64,000 nt of DNA from assembly GCA_009746045.1 (NCBI GenBank), contig RPFO01000774.1, forward strand, positions 753,657-817,656, in the 5' to 3' direction. The position numbers and the translations under genes were made by a program. The stretch's first letter is position 1. The number at the start of each line of letters is the position of its first letter. The notes beneath the pieces were generated by a model. It worked only from the letters and a program-made list of their open reading frames with translations. It made no database searches and was not told where the DNA came from. This DNA is from Mesostigma viride. Its lineage: Eukaryota > Streptophyta > Mesostigmatophyceae > Mesostigmatales > Mesostigmataceae. Of this stretch, positions 62,350-64,000 are shown one piece after another.

Positions 62350-64000
62350 ATGGACGATGGCACGCGCGTGGCAGGTATGGACCTGGGCAATATCAAGTGT
62401 GTGCTGGCGCTGGCCGACACTCAGCGCGTCTGCGTGTTACGCCATGGAGATGATGTGCCCTCACACCCTGGTGGGGTAGGGGCACCCCCGCTGTCTGGTC
62501 AAGGGGAGCCGCCTGGCGCGGGTGGCGCGACCGATGCCTGCCAGGTGTCCACCGCCGGCACCAGTTTGTCTGGCATCAAGCGGCTGCTGGGTCGCGGGTT
62601 CTTGGATCCGATGGTCCAGCGCGAGCTGTCGCACATGCCCTGCTTTGTGCAGGTGAGGGTTGACCCGCACACGCCCTGCGTGTGCAGGTGAGGGCAGGCG
62701 GGTGCAGGTGGCTGGCATGAGGATGGGGCGTCTTGTGGTGCTGATGCCATGCTGGTGCTTGTCACGTGGAGGATGCTATGCAATTGTCTGCCAGTTTGGT
62801 GTGTCACATTGTGACTGCGCCCTGCTTATCTGTGCCCATTGTTGTCGTGAGGCCAGGGGTCACCATCCAGACTGTGGTCCTTATCCTAACGCACGCCTGG
62901 TGTGCACCCCTAGTGCCCTACGCCTTGTACCCATGCCCACTCTGCGCCTAGTCACCCATCGGCGGCTCTTCATGGGTATTGACACGCGTGCACAATGGTG
63001 CAGCCCATCCCTCCCCCTCCTCCACCCCCTGGTGGCCCTACACAAACACAATGCCCCCCCACCCCCCCATGCTCACCCCCCAACCTCCATGCAATGCCTG
63101 GTTGAAACGCCCCTCCCCAGCCGGGCACTGACGGCATGCCACAGGTGCTGTCCCACACCGCCATCGGAGAGCCTCGCCTTTTCACCCCCCGTGAGCTGCT
63201 GGCGTCTTCACTCGCGTCGCTCAAGGAGATGGCCGAACGCCATGGTGACAAACGCCAGGGGGGCGAGGGCACGACGGAGAGCCACTGCTGCCACAGCAGC
63301 CCACTCACACGGAACGATGCTGCCGGCGACACGGCCAAGCTTGCCTTGTCACATGATAGTGACGGGTGCCAGCGGTTGGCCCTGGCCGGCTGCGTGCTTT
63401 CCTGCCCGGTCTACTTCACGGACGCGCAGCGGAGGGAACTTCTGGCCGCCGCGTCACTGGCGCAGCTGCCGGCCCCTCGCCTGCTGCATGATACGAGCGC
63501 AGCCGTGCTGGCATACGCGGCATCGGTGTCCCCCGCCGAGTTACTGCCGGCGTATGGCACCGACGCGCGCCACCTGGTGTTTGTGGACATGGGGCGCACG
63601 AGCACGCAGGTGGGGAAGGGAAGGGGGTCACTATATATACAATATAGTAATCTGATTAATAACACCACATACACAAGCGGTGTTTGTGGGCATGGGACGC
63701 ACGTGCACGCAGGTGGGGCAGGGAAGGGGGTCACTAAGATTTAGTTATTGGACCTGTGCCTTTGTGTCACTGGGTTTACTACAGAATCGAATGTGAGTAC
63801 ACAATCGTGTGTAACTGGAGGCCCGGACGACTGGTGGTGTTCATGCCCACGCGCATGAATGCCCACACGAGTGAATGGGGTCCTCGTACCCCCTGGCATG
63901 TAAACCAGCACTCGTCCCCAGTAGCCAGTGGCAAGCGCGTACCAGCCTGTGGTGTGCCAGGCCAGCACAGACCTCTTGAGCAACACAGCAAGCCCGTGGG
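62350..64000 (+). CDS. HSP110-type HSP70 homologue, 5' part (cut by window end)
   Basis: HSP110 proteins are nucleotide-exchange factors and holdases for HSP70. Exon 1 (62350-62652) gives MDDGTRVAGMDLGNIKCVLA, the first ATPase loop in its HSP110-like form, and GIKRLLGRGFLDPMVQREL. Exon 2 (63145-63609) gives GEPRLFTPRELLASSLASLK, CVLSCPVYFTDAQRRELLAA, LLHDTSAAVLAYA and VFVDMGRTSTQ, the equivalent of phosphate-binding loop 2. These fit the HSPA4/HSP110 branch better than canonical HSP70. Odd points: the usual segment after the first strand (the TPS/FGDKQR region) is replaced by Gly/Pro-rich sequence, and exon 2 has a 40-residue Ser/Thr/His insertion before ALAGCVLSCPV. The remaining exons lie beyond 64000. 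Confidence 0.88.
62640..62715 (+). repeat. Exon-end echo in HSP110 intron 1
   Basis: The exon 1 end tgctttgtgcag followed by gtgaggg is repeated 36 bp downstream as ccctgcgtgtgcaggtgagg (62674-62694). A weaker third copy, gcgggtgcaggtggc, lies near 62697-62711. Confidence 0.7.
63579..63736 (+). repeat. Duplicated exon 2 end plus donor in HSP110 intron 2
   Basis: The last 30 bases of exon 2 and the first 25 of the intron (gtgtttgtggacatggggcg ... acgcag, gtggggaaggg) recur about 100 bp downstream at 63680-63736. Identity is about 90 percent, and the copy includes the intact CAG/GTGGGG donor and the agggggtcacta segment. The second copy is outside the reading frame of the gene. Confidence 0.9.
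63737..64000. other. HSP110 intron 2, continuing beyond the window
   Basis: No acceptor-exon pair matching the next HSP110 segment was found before the window ends. A short inverted-looking segment with gcccacgcgcatgaatgcc lies near 63845-63863. Confidence 0.4.

Overview
This window is nuclear DNA of a GC-rich, intron-rich eukaryote, most likely a green alga or another member of the green plant lineage. The evidence is as follows. The three recognisable genes have many GT-AG introns with C-rich acceptor tracts. One encodes a DCD (Development and Cell Death) domain, a module known from plants. The GCN1 homologue reads closest to the plant ILITHYIA type, including its C-terminal DARRL motif and acidic D/S tail. 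There are no bacterial operons, Shine-Dalgarno patterns or CRISPR arrays. The species cannot be named from the sequence alone.

Layout. (1) 1-2340: upstream region with a 5'-truncated retroposon, a foldback element and a TIR element with a 5-bp target duplication. (2) 2341-35000, + strand: one very large gene for the HEAT-repeat translational regulator GCN1. I traced 31 exons totalling about 2,690 codons; nearly all junctions were checked for frame continuity, and the first exon was not found. Its introns carry several minisatellites, including a 2-kb, 37-bp-unit array. (3) 35001-57700: gene-poor, largely mobile-element-derived DNA. It holds an ORF1-only LINE copy with a 12-bp target duplication, a 9.9-kb block bounded by about 190-250 bp inverted repeats, two 1.8-kb TIR elements and a decayed LINE reverse transcriptase. 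Inside the 9.9-kb block lie an 82-bp satellite, a long Gag-like ORF and AACGTT-rich arrays that themselves host two retroposons. (4) 57741-61281, + strand: a four-exon DCD-domain gene. (5) 62350 to the right edge, + strand: the first two exons of an HSP110-type HSP70 homologue, cut by the window end.

Two patterns stand out. First, many introns of both GCN1 and the HSP110 gene begin with degenerate repeated copies of the last 10-30 bases of the upstream exon plus its 5' splice site. This looks like intron growth by reiterated duplication of exon/donor junctions. Second, several otherwise different retroposons share a small 3'-terminal stem-loop (CTCC or ACTCC stem, CAAC or CCAC loop) just before a TTAA-rich microsatellite tail, most of them with clear target-site duplications.

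The three genes are not an operon. GCN1 (GCN2 activation at stalled ribosomes), the DCD protein (plant stress and cell-death signalling) and HSP110 (chaperone nucleotide exchange) are all stress-related, but their adjacency need not mean anything.
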